A DNA stretch of 64,000 nt from Spirometra erinaceieuropaei (GCA_902702965.1 CACRXP010000189.1:389885-453884), one strand, 5' to 3'; positions 23,595 through 34,540 are shown, numbered from the stretch's first letter. Program-made: numbers and translations. The notes: generated from the sequence alone by a model not told the origin.

Positions 23595-23840
23595 GAGTTC
23601 CATAAGGACGATCAGTGAGCGCTCTCCTGCCAGTGTATATTCCCAAACGAACCGACAGGAAAACGGACCCGTGGACCAGTGATTAGAGGCGTTGGACTTC
23701 TAATTAACATGTCGCGAGTTCGAGCCTCGGGAGTTCCACTCTTCGCGGTTGGGTACGACTGAATGCCGACGGCTAATAAGCCAGAAACGGCCATTCCAGT
23801 CCCGCTTGTCTTTATCGGTAATAGCATTTTGCCTAGCTCA
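23595..23840 (+). mobile_element. tRNA-derived SINE, family S1, facing the previous copy
   Basis: The upstream segment GATCAGTGAGCGCTCTCC and TGTATATTCCC precede the head GTGGACCAGTGATTAGAGGC, then GTCGCGAGTTCGAGCCTCGG and the body GGCTAATAAGCCAGAAACGG. The extra 5' segment also flanks the copies at 33.3 kb, so the repeat unit is longer than the tRNA-like part. It forms a divergent pair with the minus copy at 23,255-23,512. Confidence 0.8.
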
Positions 23841-24909
23841 AAGAGGGCAAGGAGTCCTTTTTTGAAGACAGATCTGCCTAATTTTGTTACGTTGAAGGAT
23901 CAAGTTTGTGGTTTTTTAAGTCTCCTAAAACACTTTAGGTCAACTAATATGGAACATTCAAGAAGCATTTATAACAATCTGCTATATGGTTCCGGTGAAG
24001 GAATATTACTGAAGTGACATCTTGGTGATGACTAATAGGCATAATAAATATAGCGCATTTCATACACGCTAGGTGACCGGCTCTCGAGTGAATGTTCTCG
24101 TGGTCACCGACAAAGTGACTAACGTTGCATATTCTTTCATTATTTGACAACAACAAAATATATGTGTATCTGTGTTGAAGGGAGATCCAACAAAATCTTG
24201 TGAGAGCGGGATGGCCATTTCGGACCTACTGTCTGTCTTTAGCCAAGTCTGAATTATATGTCCTGTTCTATGTAGGTGCGATCTCAGCAAATGGTTGCGC
24301 TAAAAAAGCAGCATACAGACTCTAGTCTAAATTTTTTCAGTCTGATGTCCGGCAGAATGGGTTTCGCTGCGGCAGGAGCTAAAATGAACAGGGCGGTTTT
24401 CATGGCCAGAATGGCGCGCCCGCATATATTTTTAGCCCGTAACTGACCGTGACTCAGCGGTCTGCGCGCCAGTGTGGCGACAATAATGAGGCATAATAAA
24501 ATAAGGGGTATTGATTTGGACAATTTTTAATACCCATGTTGTTAGTACGGTAAATCATTGCAGAGTTCTATTCTACTGGCTGCCTGTTGGCGGTTTGTGA
24601 ATATTTAGCGGTTATTCCGCAGCAGCTGATAGAATTCAGCTCAAATATTCATATCAAACTTTGAACCGTCCCTGAACAGGCCCGTTTCGAAGGACTTACT
24701 CCAAGTTCGCGCATTAATTTCTTTGGAAATTAAAGAAAGCAATTTTCAACTGTACAATGTCTGAATTTCAGCATTTTACTGTGGACTCAGTCAAGCCCTC
24801 TTGACCGCTTAAACTGACAGACGCTGTGTAAAAGTAGTTATTCTAAAATCTGAAAATATGGGAGGTGGTATTATCTCCAAGAAGGGCCTTTTAGGAGCAT
24901 TTCAACTGC
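23841..24909. other. No recognised feature
   Basis: Frames at 23,944-24,290 (minus) and 24,284-24,523 (minus, with a hydrophobic start) have no recognisable homology. One could call the latter a signal peptide, but no gene context supports it. Confidence 0.4.
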
Positions 24910-25886
24910 CAAAGATGTGCCTGCTCATGAAAGGTTGACTGTTATTCTGAAGTGTGTTTTCATTTACGAAAGACTGCTTTGGAAGAAATGCAATCTCAAA
25001 TGGCATGTGGCATAACACCAAAAACATTCAGCCACGTCAAGATGCTGGGTTGCAAAAGAGCTTCGTATTGACCGCCTGCGTAAACTACTTTCCGTAAGAG
25101 GTGTCTACTTAAGTAGCATGGATAATTAAAATTGAGTTTGAACCTGTTATAAATTCACATCTTTTTATGGAAAACATGCACGAAAATTTTCTTTTTTTTA
25201 CGTCTTTGGTGATAAATTACATTTTCTTCAATTTTTTTACCTTGAAAAACAAATATCTCGCGGTTTTAAAGAAGTGTCTAGTTATGAGATTTTTAAGACC
25301 TCGAAATGTCTGATCGTATACCATCGCATCAGCACATTAATGCTGCTTATAAATCGTAAGATAGGGTCCACATCCATTGCAAAGGTTTACTAACTTACAC
25401 GCCTTTTTATAACGGAATGTAGAAATATATATATATGTATATATAATTTTTCTCGCATGAAGAGTATGCAGTTCATAGTTTGAAAGCCCTGTGAACTAAT
25501 GAGACGGTCAGTCGGGTTTTAGATAACTCGGAAGTTGAGAAGATTTTTAAAACAAAAATTATGGTTTTTTTAAGTTAAAACGTTACCTATGGGTAAGCGA
25601 AAAATATCCTCCAGCATGTTTTATTGGGAAATATGCTTGGCCTTTTAAGAGTAGTAAAGTTCAATAAAAATATTCATGCCATATAAGCAGCCATTTCCTC
25701 CACTTTTTACATATACAGGTGGTCGATAAGGAACTCGTTCAAAAGCTGGTATACAAATATGTCCGGAATATTTTGGTATTCTATTATGCAATGGTTCATA
25801 TTACAACCCTACGAAAGTAATATTTATTGGATCGAAAAGACATTTTAGAATAATAGCTAACGTTTCAGCAGATAGCATATGTACTG
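24910..25886. mobile_element. Long-TIR MITE (copy 6), full length but diverged
   Basis: Starts CAAAGATGTGCCTGCTCATG and ends AGATAGCATATGTACTG. Landmarks in order: GTCTACTTAAGTAGCATGG, GAGATTTTTAAGACC.CGAAATG, GTCCACATCCATTGCAAA, then CTACGAAAGTAATATTTATTGGATC near the right end. About 0.98 kb. Confidence 0.72.
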
Positions 25887-25991
25887 CACGCATGTTCGAA
25901 CCGAAAAAAGCAGCGTAGAAAGATGACGCCATGAAAACTGCAAACAGGCCTCTATAACGGCGTAGCATTGGCCGGAACCTTTCAGGGTTTA

Positions 25992-26241
25992 GTTGTTGTT
26001 ATGTAGCCCCACCTGAAGTTAACAAACCCCAGCCACACGTAATAAGGGACAGATAGCAACTAGGGTTTTTACAGGTGGGTTTTTACGGGTGTATGCAGAA
26101 GAAAAGCTATTGGGAATGCGCGGTTGTACTTTGAGTGATTGAGAAATAATTGCCCTAACCCCTAACCCTAACTCTGACCTTTAACCCCAACCACAACCCC
26201 AGCAGCACTGTATCCAACACGTGGGGCCGCATAACCACATC
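25992..26241. mobile_element. Short TIR element with telomere-like core
   Basis: The left end GTTGTTGTTATGTAGCCCCAC (25,992) is an imperfect inverse of the right end CGTGGGGCCGCATAACCACATC. The core contains CCCTAACCCCTAACCCTAAC and related degenerate copies. A flanking TTA on both sides (25,989-25,991 and 26,242-26,244) may be the target duplication, but three bases is weak. The class is uncertain. Confidence 0.5.
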
Positions 26242-27073
26242 TTAAGGCTTTAGCTACGATGGAGCAAAAACAACTACCCATCGGGTGAAACGCCCGCCCG
26301 TGTTAAATGCATACTACAGTTAGTTGAGTCGGTGTAAACAAATACTTATCAAATGAAGTTGGCTGACATCATCTCCGATCTTTACAAAACCTTGTAATCA
26401 TACCTCAAAAATGTGGTTCTGCCAACTTCATTCCAGAAATGAGTTGAAGCACAATTGTAAATCCCCAAGGGGAGGCAGCATATGGTGTTTGGACATTATC
26501 GGCACATCTCCCAAGCAGTCGTGTCAGTGCAGTTAGTAAACAAAACGTGCCTGACAGCACATACCGTTTTTTGGTAAATTTTGACTGTTCATACCAACTT
26601 AAAGTTTCTTTTGAGCAGTTCATCACGCATAGTGGATATTAAGTTTAGAGTTTCATATGAAAATGGCAAGGTCGGCAATTCTTTCCGTAATTAAGATGAG
26701 GAGGTTAATCATACTGCCATGCCACGGAATACTCCCGAGTGCATTCTGAAAAGGACGCAGCCACGTAGTTCGGCGGCAGATCGTTAACTCAATAGCCAAC
26801 TGCGTTCAGATTTCAACCTCTAGTCCATCCGGCTTGATAACGGCTTCGGACAACGCAGAAATCAGGTGCATTTCCTGGGAACGAGGTTCTGCAATTTTGC
26901 TCGTTGGCCGCATCTCATGGCGAAATGTTGAGTACAGCAGGTTAGTGTTCAAAAAAGAACAATAACCCTGTTACGACGGCGGAAACGTTTGTGCAATGAC
27001 TGTCAAGATATCGCGCTCAAAAATTCTGCCTATCAAACTAGAACCCATTTTAATGGAAGCTTCTGGTTGATGC
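26242..27073. other. No recognised feature
   Basis: A 73-codon minus frame (26,405-26,626) is unremarkable. No repeat is shared with the rest of the window. The stretch ends at an assembly gap. Confidence 0.4.
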
Positions 27074-27118
27074 NNNNNNNNNNNNNNNNNNNNNNNNNNN
27101 NNNNNNNNNNNNNNNNNN
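27074..27118. other. Assembly gap (45 N)
   Basis: Run of N. Nothing can be said about its content. Confidence 0.99.
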
Positions 27119-27304
27119 AATCAGCCCGGAAACTCGTGAACCCGTTGATGTTCACTTGAATAGCTGCCCACCATTATCATCACAGCAGTCGCGCAGTAGG
27201 CTGTTTGTGGCCCTGGCAACGCGGTCTAAACGTTAAAAAGGAGTCGTCAGCAAATGGCAGCATTTCAAGTCCAACGTCCTCCAGACCAGCATTGAAATGG
27301 TAGA

Positions 27305-27570
27305 GCGGAGCGCTCACCGATTGCGTTACGGAACTCACTCGTCCCGCCGTGTCTTGCGGGCTCTCTCTCTCTCGGGCCCGCCAGCAGTCGCGCAGCGCCG
27401 CGTAATAGAGTCCGAACAGTATTGCCGACATGGACGATGAAGACTTCAATGGCCACCTCTGGCTTGTTAGCCTTCATCACCCAGCCACGCCCAACCCTAA
27501 TGTATGCAACTCCCGTAGCTCGAACTCAAGAGTTGGTAAGTAGAAGTTCAACACCCTACCCACTCAGCTA
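27305..27570 (-). mobile_element. tRNA-derived SINE, family S1
   Basis: Minus-strand copy with the head region near 27,570-27,520 (decayed A box; GAGTTCGAGCTACGGGAGTT) and the body GGCTAACAAGCCAGAGG. The outer segment is GTTCCGTAACGCAATCGGTG. A TCTCTCTCTCTC microsatellite lies at 27,361-27,373. Confidence 0.7.
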
Positions 27571-27579
27571 TCGAGGGCT

Positions 27580-27735
27580 AGGGCGTTAAGCTTCTAACCA
27601 TCAGGTCACGAGGTCCAGTCTCGGGGTTTGCATGACTCGGGGTTGGGTGTGGCTGGCCCATGACGGCTAACAAACCAGAAACGGCCATTATAGCCACCCT
27701 TGTCCATAAAGGTAACGTCATTCCGCAAGAATTAT
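27580..27735 (+). mobile_element. tRNA-derived SINE, family S1, partial head
   Basis: Plus-strand copy: CACGAGGTCCAGTCTCGGGG near the B box, then GGGGTTGGGTGTGGCTGGCC, ACGGCTAACAAACCAGAAAC and the tail CTTGTCCATAAAGGTAACGT. It forms another divergent pair with the minus copy. Confidence 0.7.
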
Positions 27736-28260
27736 TTCCCCGGACGGACCATGGTTGGTGATCGAAAAATTCAATAAGCTCCATTTATGGAACAGCCGGA
27801 TTGCGGGAGCATGGGTCAATGCTACTCGAATGGGAGCAAATGGTCGAAGAGGGATCGAATATGACCGTGTCACTGCTTCTTCAGTGGTTTATCCGCATAT
27901 TTGTGCTTGGCGGTGACTTTCTGCGACTTCTATTGCACTGAACAAAGGCAGATTTTTGCCGTTTCAGGACACATTTATTAAATTCCACAGGCCATTCAGT
28001 ACGTTTAACACCAACCGTGTAATCATGGTAAGAAGAATTCGCAGATAGTACATCATTCAGCCGAAGCCGCGGAGAGCGTCAATCAAGAGCGACACTAAAG
28101 GCAAATCGCATAGTTTTTCATCCTTCCCCCCTTTTTCCTTTCCCATAATAAAATATGAGGGAAAACGCACGGCGAGGTCAGTCATTGTACAATAAACATT
28201 TTGTTTACGGTGGCAACAGGTGGGACACAAGACTGCCAACCTCCCGTAATACCGGTGGCG
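27736..28260. other. No recognised feature
   Basis: Only a 70-codon minus frame (28,057-28,269) without a motif. Confidence 0.4.
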
Positions 28261-28264
28261 TTGT

Positions 28265-28528
28265 GTCAAATTTCAGCCCAATTAGACTTAGGTTTAAGTT
28301 CATAGTTTAGGTTAAAAGAGCTTCTGCCATGGTTAGGGTTAGGATCAAAATCAGGACTCGGGAATAGACGCCCCTGGGAGTTAACGCCAGGCCACCTGCA
28401 GAACTCGGGGGAGGTGCATATTCCCGTGTCCGCAGGAGCTAAATGTGGGGCTAAGGCTAAGGTTTGGGTAAGGGTTCGTGATGGGGTCAGGGCAAGAGCA
28501 TGGGTAACCTTCCTAGAATTGGTCAGTT
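28265..28528. repeat. Degenerate telomere-like tract (G-strand orientation)
   Basis: Contains GGTTAGGGTTAGG and several TTAGG-like words. It also carries GGGGGAGGTGCATATTCCCG and TGTCCGCAGGAGC, the former also seen as AGGAGGAGTATATATTCCCG near 57.86 kb. That shared flank suggests one repeat family rather than a true interstitial telomere. Confidence 0.55.
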
Positions 28529-28655
28529 CCATTTCGTTGCCGTACCTGAAGTAGACAAGTCTCAGCTTGACCCCTAACCTTAATCCCTAAACCTTATCCC
28601 CACCCTACCCCCTAACCCTGACCCCTAACCCCCCACAGGTACGTCTACGAAATGG
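28529..28655. mobile_element. Mini TIR element with telomere-like core
   Basis: Ends are CCATTTCGTTGCCGTACCTG (28,529-28,548) and, inverted, CCATTTCGTAGACGTACCTG (28,655-28,636), 18 of 20 matching. Between them are CCCTAACC-type words. The inner end ACCTGAAGT is shared with the element at 26.0 kb (CACCTGAAGTTAAC), suggesting related families. I cannot define a target duplication. Confidence 0.6.
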
Positions 28656-29270
28656 GGTCTTGCCCTGGAATTTAAAGTAAGACCGCCAGCAATACGCGGA
28701 GTTCCTATTCCCCGGACTTACAGGGTAAAGATAGTGTTGTAACGCTCCACAAAGTCGAAAGGGTTGTTTGAACTGCTTGAGGTCACTTTGGCGCGGGTCC
28801 AGGACGCGTCTGGTGTGATCGTCTGCCAATGAAGTTGACCGGTGTTCCTTACCTCCCCGTCGCCCACTTCGTTCCCCCCCCCAGCTCTCGCTGTCCATTC
28901 GTCGCTCGCGACCCCAATCGTCAGCACACTCCCCCGCAGTTGTTGACAGCGCTCTGATTCCCACTGCTGTCTAACTGATATGACGTGACTATCTCCCACT
29001 GCAAATGGATCTCTTGTAGAGTACCTCAATATTTCCTTATTGTAGTTATTTTCCACTTTTGTTACTCTATCAGTTTGTTTACCGTAAAATAGATTTCAAA
29101 CGTTATAAAACCCTTTTCGTAATACATATATATGTATGCCTGATGTGGTATTTAACGACTTTGTCCAGTATTACATAATAGGAAGACTACCTTTGGTGAT
29201 CTATTCGACCGTGTGTGCATGTGTGAGTACACATGCGCACTCCACCACCTCCGATCTTCTTGATTCTGTC
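28656..29270. other. No recognised feature
   Basis: Overlapping minus frames (28,605-28,964 and 28,718-29,056) show no family motif. The stretch includes a GC-rich segment (28,780-28,960) and an ATATATATGTAT tract near 29,125. Confidence 0.4.
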
Positions 29271-29274
29271 TGGA

Positions 29275-30538
29275 CACCGGGTCCAGGTGAGCAGTGGGGA
29301 GGAGAGAGTGCGGCTGACGCCGCTCAAGTCTACTATCACTTTAAAGTAATTCACGCGCAAGTTACCGTGTCCGTTTCACCTTTGTGTGTAGCACGCGGCG
29401 GACGTCGTCGGAATCGACGGTGGAATTGTCATGCGGTCAGTTGGCTGCCTTTCAATCCACAACTTTTGGCACACCATGGAGGTGTAAAATCACGTTCGAT
29501 TGTTTAAAGGCAGAAATGCGCTGAAGTTCGCATGTATGTAGCACTCCAGAGTCGACCTCACTCTCTTTTTCATCACCTAGACACCAGTCCGCTGTTCGAG
29601 CCGATCAGCCATCTAATGCCGGGTTCGGGAGCAGGTGATTGGCTGAACTAGGCGACACTTCTGTACCTATCACACACCACCCGGTCACCCGCAAAAAACA
29701 TCACGTCTCGGCACCGAAATGATTGGTGTCTAGGGGCGTCACATAAAGGCCACATTAAGCAGGAACCTTTAAGCCTGACTTTCAGTTCATCAATCAGTTC
29801 ACCGACCAATTTGCGCGTCGTTTTTGCTCGTCTGCGCTTTGGCGCTCGATCTAGGACCGTCGTAGGCGGTCACACAGCCATTCATTATTAATATTAAGCA
29901 GAACGGTGGGCTCATGACTTAGTGGCAGACCGCTGGACCAACTAACGCACAATAAACAAAGGATGGGGTTTGAAACCGAAGTTCTATATGACGGTAACGA
30001 TAGGGTGTAGGACCCCTTCGTAGATGGCAGCTACAAAAATATACCCAAAATGCAGTGTGGCTATAAAAAGTACTTAGTATTCACCGTTCCCATTGTCGAA
30101 ATTTCTTTCTATTCCTGATTAAGTGTAGAGTTACCAGCTGCGTTTTAGTTAAATTCCCTTATTTTTTGAAAGTTGCTTTTTGCTTATTTTTAATTATCGA
30201 GCTTGGTTTATTTGCCAAGCTACAGCGTACGATACGAATAGTGGCAGAAATGTATCTATTTTCAGTGTCTTCTTACCCTTCCTCCTACATGTTGCCCCAC
30301 GCGTAATACCCCTTCTACAATCATTTATTGTATGACACGATTCACAGGCTAGCTCAAGTTATTTTTGACTCGTTGCCGAGATGACTCGCTGACGTCAACA
30401 AAAAAGCGATAAATGGCCACGCCGACCTCACTGGTCTTCCTCGTTCCTCCTTCGGTCATCTATCGGCAAAAACCGCACCTGTGTCTTTGGTCTGAAGGCG
30501 GCTTTGAGAAGGTCAATCAAGTCACGGTATCAAATGTA
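29275..30538 (+). repeat. Large dispersed repeat E, copy 2
   Basis: Collinear with 18,071-19,631. It starts with a well-preserved R1 unit (29,275-29,435: CCGGGTCCAGGTGAGCAGTG, CAAGTCTACTATCACTTTAA, CACGCGCAAGTTACCGTG). It ends where a long-TIR MITE begins (TA|CAGTAGATATTATGG). Only one of the two internal tandem units is present here. Confidence 0.75.
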
Positions 30539-30700
30539 CAGTAGATATTATGGAGTAGGTGAAATGTTACCCGAAATTTTCAAAGACGTTTTCAGTTAGG
30601 AAACATAATCTATGTAGAGATGTAAGACTAGTTAATGTGCAGTATAGTCCCATGATATTTCTGACACGTCAGAATGGTGGCTCTTACATGAGTTTCTTGT
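30539..30700. mobile_element. Long-TIR MITE, left-end fragment
   Basis: Begins TA|CAGTAGATATTATGGAGTAGG, then GTGAAATGTTACCCGAAATTT and TCTATGTAGAGATGTAAGAC. It is truncated after about 160 bases and corresponds to the MITE start at 19,632. Confidence 0.7.
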
Positions 30701-31190
30701 CATTATTAATATTAAACAGAACGCTGGGTCCCTGACGTATTGGCAGGACGTTAGACTCACTAACGCCCAAAGGAGGGGGCCTAAGATCCAAGATGTCCAA
30801 ACCTGAGGTTGCATATGACGATAACAATAGGATGTAGTATCCCCATGTAAGTGGCAACTACACTAACGTAAAATGTGACTGTAAATGTCAATTTCATTCA
30901 TTGTTCCCATTGCTGATATTCCCTTCCAGTCCTGACTAAGCGTAAACTTACCAGCGGCGCATGTTTGAAGTGTGTTTGTTTTCGAAACTTGCTTTTTGTT
31001 TTCTGTTAATTATCACGCTCGCTTTCCTTGCCAGGTTAGGCGTGAGGACGAGATTGTGCGGCAGATGCTGCACAAGTCTACAATCAATTCAAACCAATTC
31101 ACGTGCAAGTTACCGCGCCTGTTGCACCTTGGTGTGTAGCACACGGCAAACATTGTCGGAATCGACGGTTGAACTGTCGTGTAGTCGTCC
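30700..31190 (+). repeat. Repeat E internal unit plus R1 copy
   Basis: 30,700-31,020 repeats the 18,690-18,990 unit (ACGATAACAATAGGATGTAG, GGCAACTACAC, CCAGTCCTGACTAAGCGTAA). 31,025-31,190 is an R1 copy (CAGATGCTGCACAAGTCTAC, CACGTGCAAGTTACCGC, CATTGTCGGAATCGACGG). The 94-codon frame at 30,961-31,245 falls in this repeat and is not a gene. Confidence 0.65.
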
Positions 31191-32190
31191 TGTGTGCTTG
31201 TGTGCTATCCTCGATGTTCTCGGCCGCCACAGTGTGTCTAATTAGACAACTGCCTAATCCCCTCGCCGAAACTTCACCCTGTACATTTTGTTTTGGACAG
31301 AACGAGCCCCTATGAGTGATAATTCCCCATGTGATTGCCAAAATCCGTCTACCCCTGACAACAGTATAATTCTCCCCTGTTCGCGGACTCTCCATTGTCA
31401 GCTCTGTAAAATAGACCACTTTATACGCCCGTTTGTCAACCTGAAATGGGGGCCGTTTTGTCTTCCAAAAGAATGATACATTGTTGGCAACAGGGCTGAC
31501 GGAGGGGGGGGGAATGGTTCTTCCTGGGGTCAGCCGGCAGAGGGGGGATGGCGGGGTGGAGTGAACAGTGGCAGTCCGAGGGTGATTTTATGACAATGAA
31601 CTTCCCCGCTCATTCTGGCCGAGGCAACAATTTGGCATAGCCCCGAATAAACGACCGCGGCGCGCTTAAACCAGCTCGCTACCATACTCTGGAGGGGGTT
31701 GGCTGCGTTATCCAACCAAACTGATTAGACGCAGGCTCTTCTCTCAGACGTTGGAGGGGAATTGATTGTGAATGTTTTCATGCGTGAGGACGACTGCAAT
31801 TTTGTGACCTACACCTCTCTCTCTCTCACAGTCATAGTCGTGGGACTGAGATGTGTGGCGCGTTTTCTGAGCAAATTTGCACTGTATTCAATTACAAAAA
31901 TAGGACCGCTCCTCGCTAGCGTGCGAGTGGCACTCTGTAAAACATCAAAACTGTGAGTGGATGGAAATAATGCAGTCTTCATTTGAGTGAAAGTTTTATA
32001 AAGGCAAATGATCAATTTTACAATGGAGTGAGAGGCAGTCGGTAGGAGGCAAGTCTAAAGGAAGCAGAACCCGTGGGGACTCCCAATGAATGCTCATTCT
32101 ATAGCCCGGCGTCTAGTAGGCTGGGGTCCAGCATCAGTGATTTCAACTCTAGGTTTGTGGCTGCCTCGTGCGCCAAACGGGAAAGTTATT
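31191..32190. other. No recognised gene
   Basis: Frames of about 60-70 codons on both strands, for example 31,762-31,956 with a hydrophobic middle. None is supported by homology or gene signals. Confidence 0.4.
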
Positions 32191-32194
32191 TCGT

Positions 32195-32338
32195 ATGTCA
32201 GAATGGCATCTACGACAAACACAAGGGAGACTGGAATGGCCAGTTCTGGCTTATTAGCCGTCGCCAGCCAGTCCTACCCAGCACTAAGTGTGGAACACCC
32301 GAGGCTCGAACTTGCGACCTGTTAGTTAGAAGTCTGAC
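32195..32338 (-). mobile_element. tRNA-derived SINE, family S1, head truncated
   Basis: Minus-strand body with ACGGCTAATAAGCCAGAACT and the B box region GGTCGCAAGTTCGAGCCTCG. The A box end is lost at about 32,335, where an unrelated repeat begins. Confidence 0.72.
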
Positions 32339-32344
32339 GAAAAT

Positions 32345-32440
32345 GGTATTGTCCTCATGAACTAAAGAGTTATATCTCACGAACTCCTTGCCTTAAAGGC
32401 AGCAAGTAAAAATGAGCAGTGAATAATATATATATTTTAA
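32345..32440 (-). repeat. Direct repeat flanking a PLE remnant, copy 1
   Basis: GAGTTATATCTCACGA, CCTTGCCTTAAAGGCAGCAA and GAGCAGTGAATAAT recur at about 33,058-33,125. The 60-65 codon minus frames that end in YLLPLR..REI at both places are produced by this repeat. Confidence 0.65.
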
Positions 32441-32454
32441 ACGTTGTTCGGGCC

Positions 32455-32565
32455 TGAACTAATATTCGGAAGGATGGTTTGGGGTCAGCAGAGTGGCTGC
32501 TATCTAAAAAGTGCTTCATGATAGAGGAACGGGGAACTTTATTTTCCTGCGAATATATCATCCGC
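32455..32565 (-). pseudogene. PLE GIY-YIG endonuclease fragment
   Basis: Minus-strand translation SQENKVPRSSIMKHFLDSSH followed by SADPKPSFRILVQAR matches QENKIPRSSITKHLFDSGHA..VDPKISFRVLVRAR of the 5-kb copy. The frame is cut on its C-terminal side by the direct repeat at 32,345-32,440. Confidence 0.75.
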
Positions 32566-32649
32566 ACATACGTACTGGTAGGTGTGCATTCCCAGAAATA
32601 TAATTCGAAGAAAATTGGGTCCTTAAGGAAAATAAATAAAGTTTATATC

Positions 32650-32690
32650 ATAGATTTTCGACGCTGGTTTTCCAGGTCGTCGTCAGATGT
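32650..32690 (-). ncRNA. Possible hammerhead motif (decayed)
   Basis: On the minus strand CTGACGA (32,686-32,680) is followed by GACCTGG, loop AAAA, CCAGCGTC and GAAAATC. This gives a stem II with one bulged C and the GAAA box. Stem III is only a possible A-U contact and stem I pairing is poor. It lies downstream of the PLE C-terminal remnant at 32,950-33,020, where such motifs are expected. Confidence 0.4.
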
Positions 32691-32739
32691 GTAGAAAGCT
32701 CGAAAAAAAACAGCTGAAATTTAAAAATTGATGTTGCTT

Positions 32740-33025
32740 CGTGAACCTGTCGCTGCATAACAGAGATAACGAAGTTGAAATATAGGGAAATTTGAATTTC
32801 CACAGAAAAAAAAATCTCTGAAAAACAGTAAGTTCATCGTTTACTTCTCAGCAGACTAATCAATAAAAATGGTAACTTAAAAACGCAATTTAGGAGAGAA
32901 AATGGGAAGGTTAACACGCCGAAGGGGTCTGTAAATCAGAGGGCTGCAATTTATCAGGGCAAGCTGAGGTTGACCACGTGGTCTAACTGTTTGCATAGAT
33001 CGGGATGCTCCCGCCGTAGGTAGGC
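32740..33025 (-). pseudogene. PLE endonuclease C-terminus and 3' tail remnant
   Basis: Minus-strand translation from about 33,022 gives AYLRREHPDLCKQLDHVVNL, matching YIRRVKPDLCKQLEHVVSL of the 5-kb copy. Below it, the non-coding tail (GCATAACAGAGATAACGA on the plus strand) matches 4,845-4,875. With the fragment at 32,455-32,565 this shows a rearranged element. Confidence 0.7.
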
Positions 33026-33034
33026 TGGACGAGG

Positions 33035-33130
33035 ATGGTAATGTACTCACGAACTAACGAGTTATATCTCACGAGCCCCTAGCCTTAAAGGCAGCAAGTA
33101 AAACTGAGCAGTGAATAATACGGAGATTCT
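33035..33130 (-). repeat. Direct repeat flanking a PLE remnant, copy 2
   Basis: Similar to 32,345-32,440 (GTACTCACGAACTAACGAG, CCTTAAAGGCAGCAAGTAAA, GAGCAGTGAATAAT). Confidence 0.65.
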
Positions 33131-33274
33131 GAATGTTAAGTAAACTGGCAACAGAGCGCGACAGCCAAGCAGGCCAGCAAGGCGGGTTGTACTGGTGCGT
33201 CGTTTTTCACCACATTCAAACGAGCAATCCGGGCAAACTGTCAAAGGCAAATTAGTCCGATACCTCACCACAAG

Positions 33275-33343
33275 TCCACGCCTCTAACCACTGGGCCACG
33301 AGCCCGTTGCCCTTCGGTTTTCGATCGGGAATATACAAAGATA
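33275..33343 (-). mobile_element. SINE S1 head fragment, tandem to the next copy
   Basis: GTCCACGCCTCTAACCACTG and GGCCACGAGCCCGTTGCCC (plus-strand view) match the head end of the full copy at 33,345-33,640. The fragment abuts that copy directly in tandem. Confidence 0.7.
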
Positions 33344-33640
33344 GGGGGCGCTCACCGATCGTTCTTACGGAAGTCACTCGCTCCGTTGTGCCTTACGGGC
33401 TCTCACTCGAGCCCAACCAGCAGCCGCACAGCGGCGCATGATATAGGCGGAATGGTGATACCGACAAAGATAAGGGAGACTAGAATGGCCATTTCTGCCT
33501 TATTAGCCGTTGTCAGCCAGTCATACCCAACCCCGAAGTGTGGAACACCCGAGGCTCGAACTCGCGACCGGTTAGTTAGAAGTCCACGCTTCTAACCACT
33601 GGGCCACGAACCCGTTGCCCTGTCGGTTTCGATCGGGAAT
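33344..33640 (-). mobile_element. tRNA-derived SINE, family S1, best-preserved copy
   Basis: On the minus strand the head is GTGGCCCAGTGGTTAGAAGC (A box), with CGGTCGCGAGTTCGAGCCTC (B box), GTGTTCCACACTTCGGGGTT, ACGGCTAATAAGGCAGAAAT and CTTATCTTTGTCGGTATCAC. The distal part contains GCCGCTGTGCGGCTGCTGG and TGAGAGCCCGTAAGGCACAA. The 5' flanking unit TGTATATTCCCGATCGAAA repeats on both sides of the head fragment, implying a tandem or dimeric organisation. Confidence 0.82.
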
Positions 33641-34540
33641 ATACAAACGACGACATCCCCCGTGTGCCCCGCGGGGAGTGGACGCCGCGCCGGTGAGACA
33701 GAGCAGCACCGTTTCAACCGCACGCCATCCGGACTCTGGCAGAAAGACGATATCCGGTCGACCGACGACTGACTTGTAAATTCAAACAGCCCATCTACAC
33801 CTGCAACCCACGAATTGATCGCCCCAAAATGTATTGTGCTTCTGTGCGAGCGCCTCGGATCTGACATGCGTGAGACTGCCCCAGAGGCCACGTTAAACAG
33901 CAACCATCTCATTTTTACTATTAGTTTTGCAGGCATTCCAAAATAATCCCATTATGACGGAGTTATTCCGTCAGGTAGTAGCTTTCCAGGCCACTAATTT
34001 TAGTACGTCCTGAGAGATTCATGCCCATTTTATTTTATAATGCGCTAAGATGCTGTAGGGATAAATTTCCTAGTGTCGGCCTGATTTTCTCCTGCCTCTC
34101 CTGTGCGCCAGTCGACCGTCTGATTCTCTTGGTCAACTACCGATGAAACTAAACTCAATCCTACAAGTGAAGCCTCGAACTCACTCGTAAGTGCGTCGTC
34201 CCGAAAAATCTCTGCCTACTCTATCTGGAATCAGTTCCCCCTCCCCACTTCTGTCATCGTCCTTATTCACCCGCTAATCGTTACTGGACTCTGGTTTTGG
34301 AGGTACCCTCAATAGCTTGGCCTCCACAAACCATTCAAAATGGAGTCTTTACTTTTTGTCCATTTACCGATCTTCTGACTCACTGCACGGAGAGTTCGAC
34401 GTATCATGCATCACGCGAAGAGTTACTGCAGCTGAATTCAGCTGCTGAAAGGAGGGAGATGTTATTACGACTTAAACCAGTAAGACGAGGCACATAATAG
34501 GTTGTTCCTTGTACCTCGAAACTGCAATGCCATATCTCAG
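33641..34540. other. No recognised gene
   Basis: A 114-codon minus frame (33,592-33,936) partly overlaps the SINE and has no recognisable domain. Confidence 0.4.

Noticed and set aside
24284..24523. Possible secreted protein (hydrophobic N-terminus, minus strand)
   Set aside because: No promoter, poly(A) signal or recognisable mature part; one hydrophobic start is expected by chance among this many frames.
28265..28655. True interstitial telomere from chromosome fusion
   Set aside because: Repeats are short and degenerate, and are bounded by inverted repeats seen in other elements.
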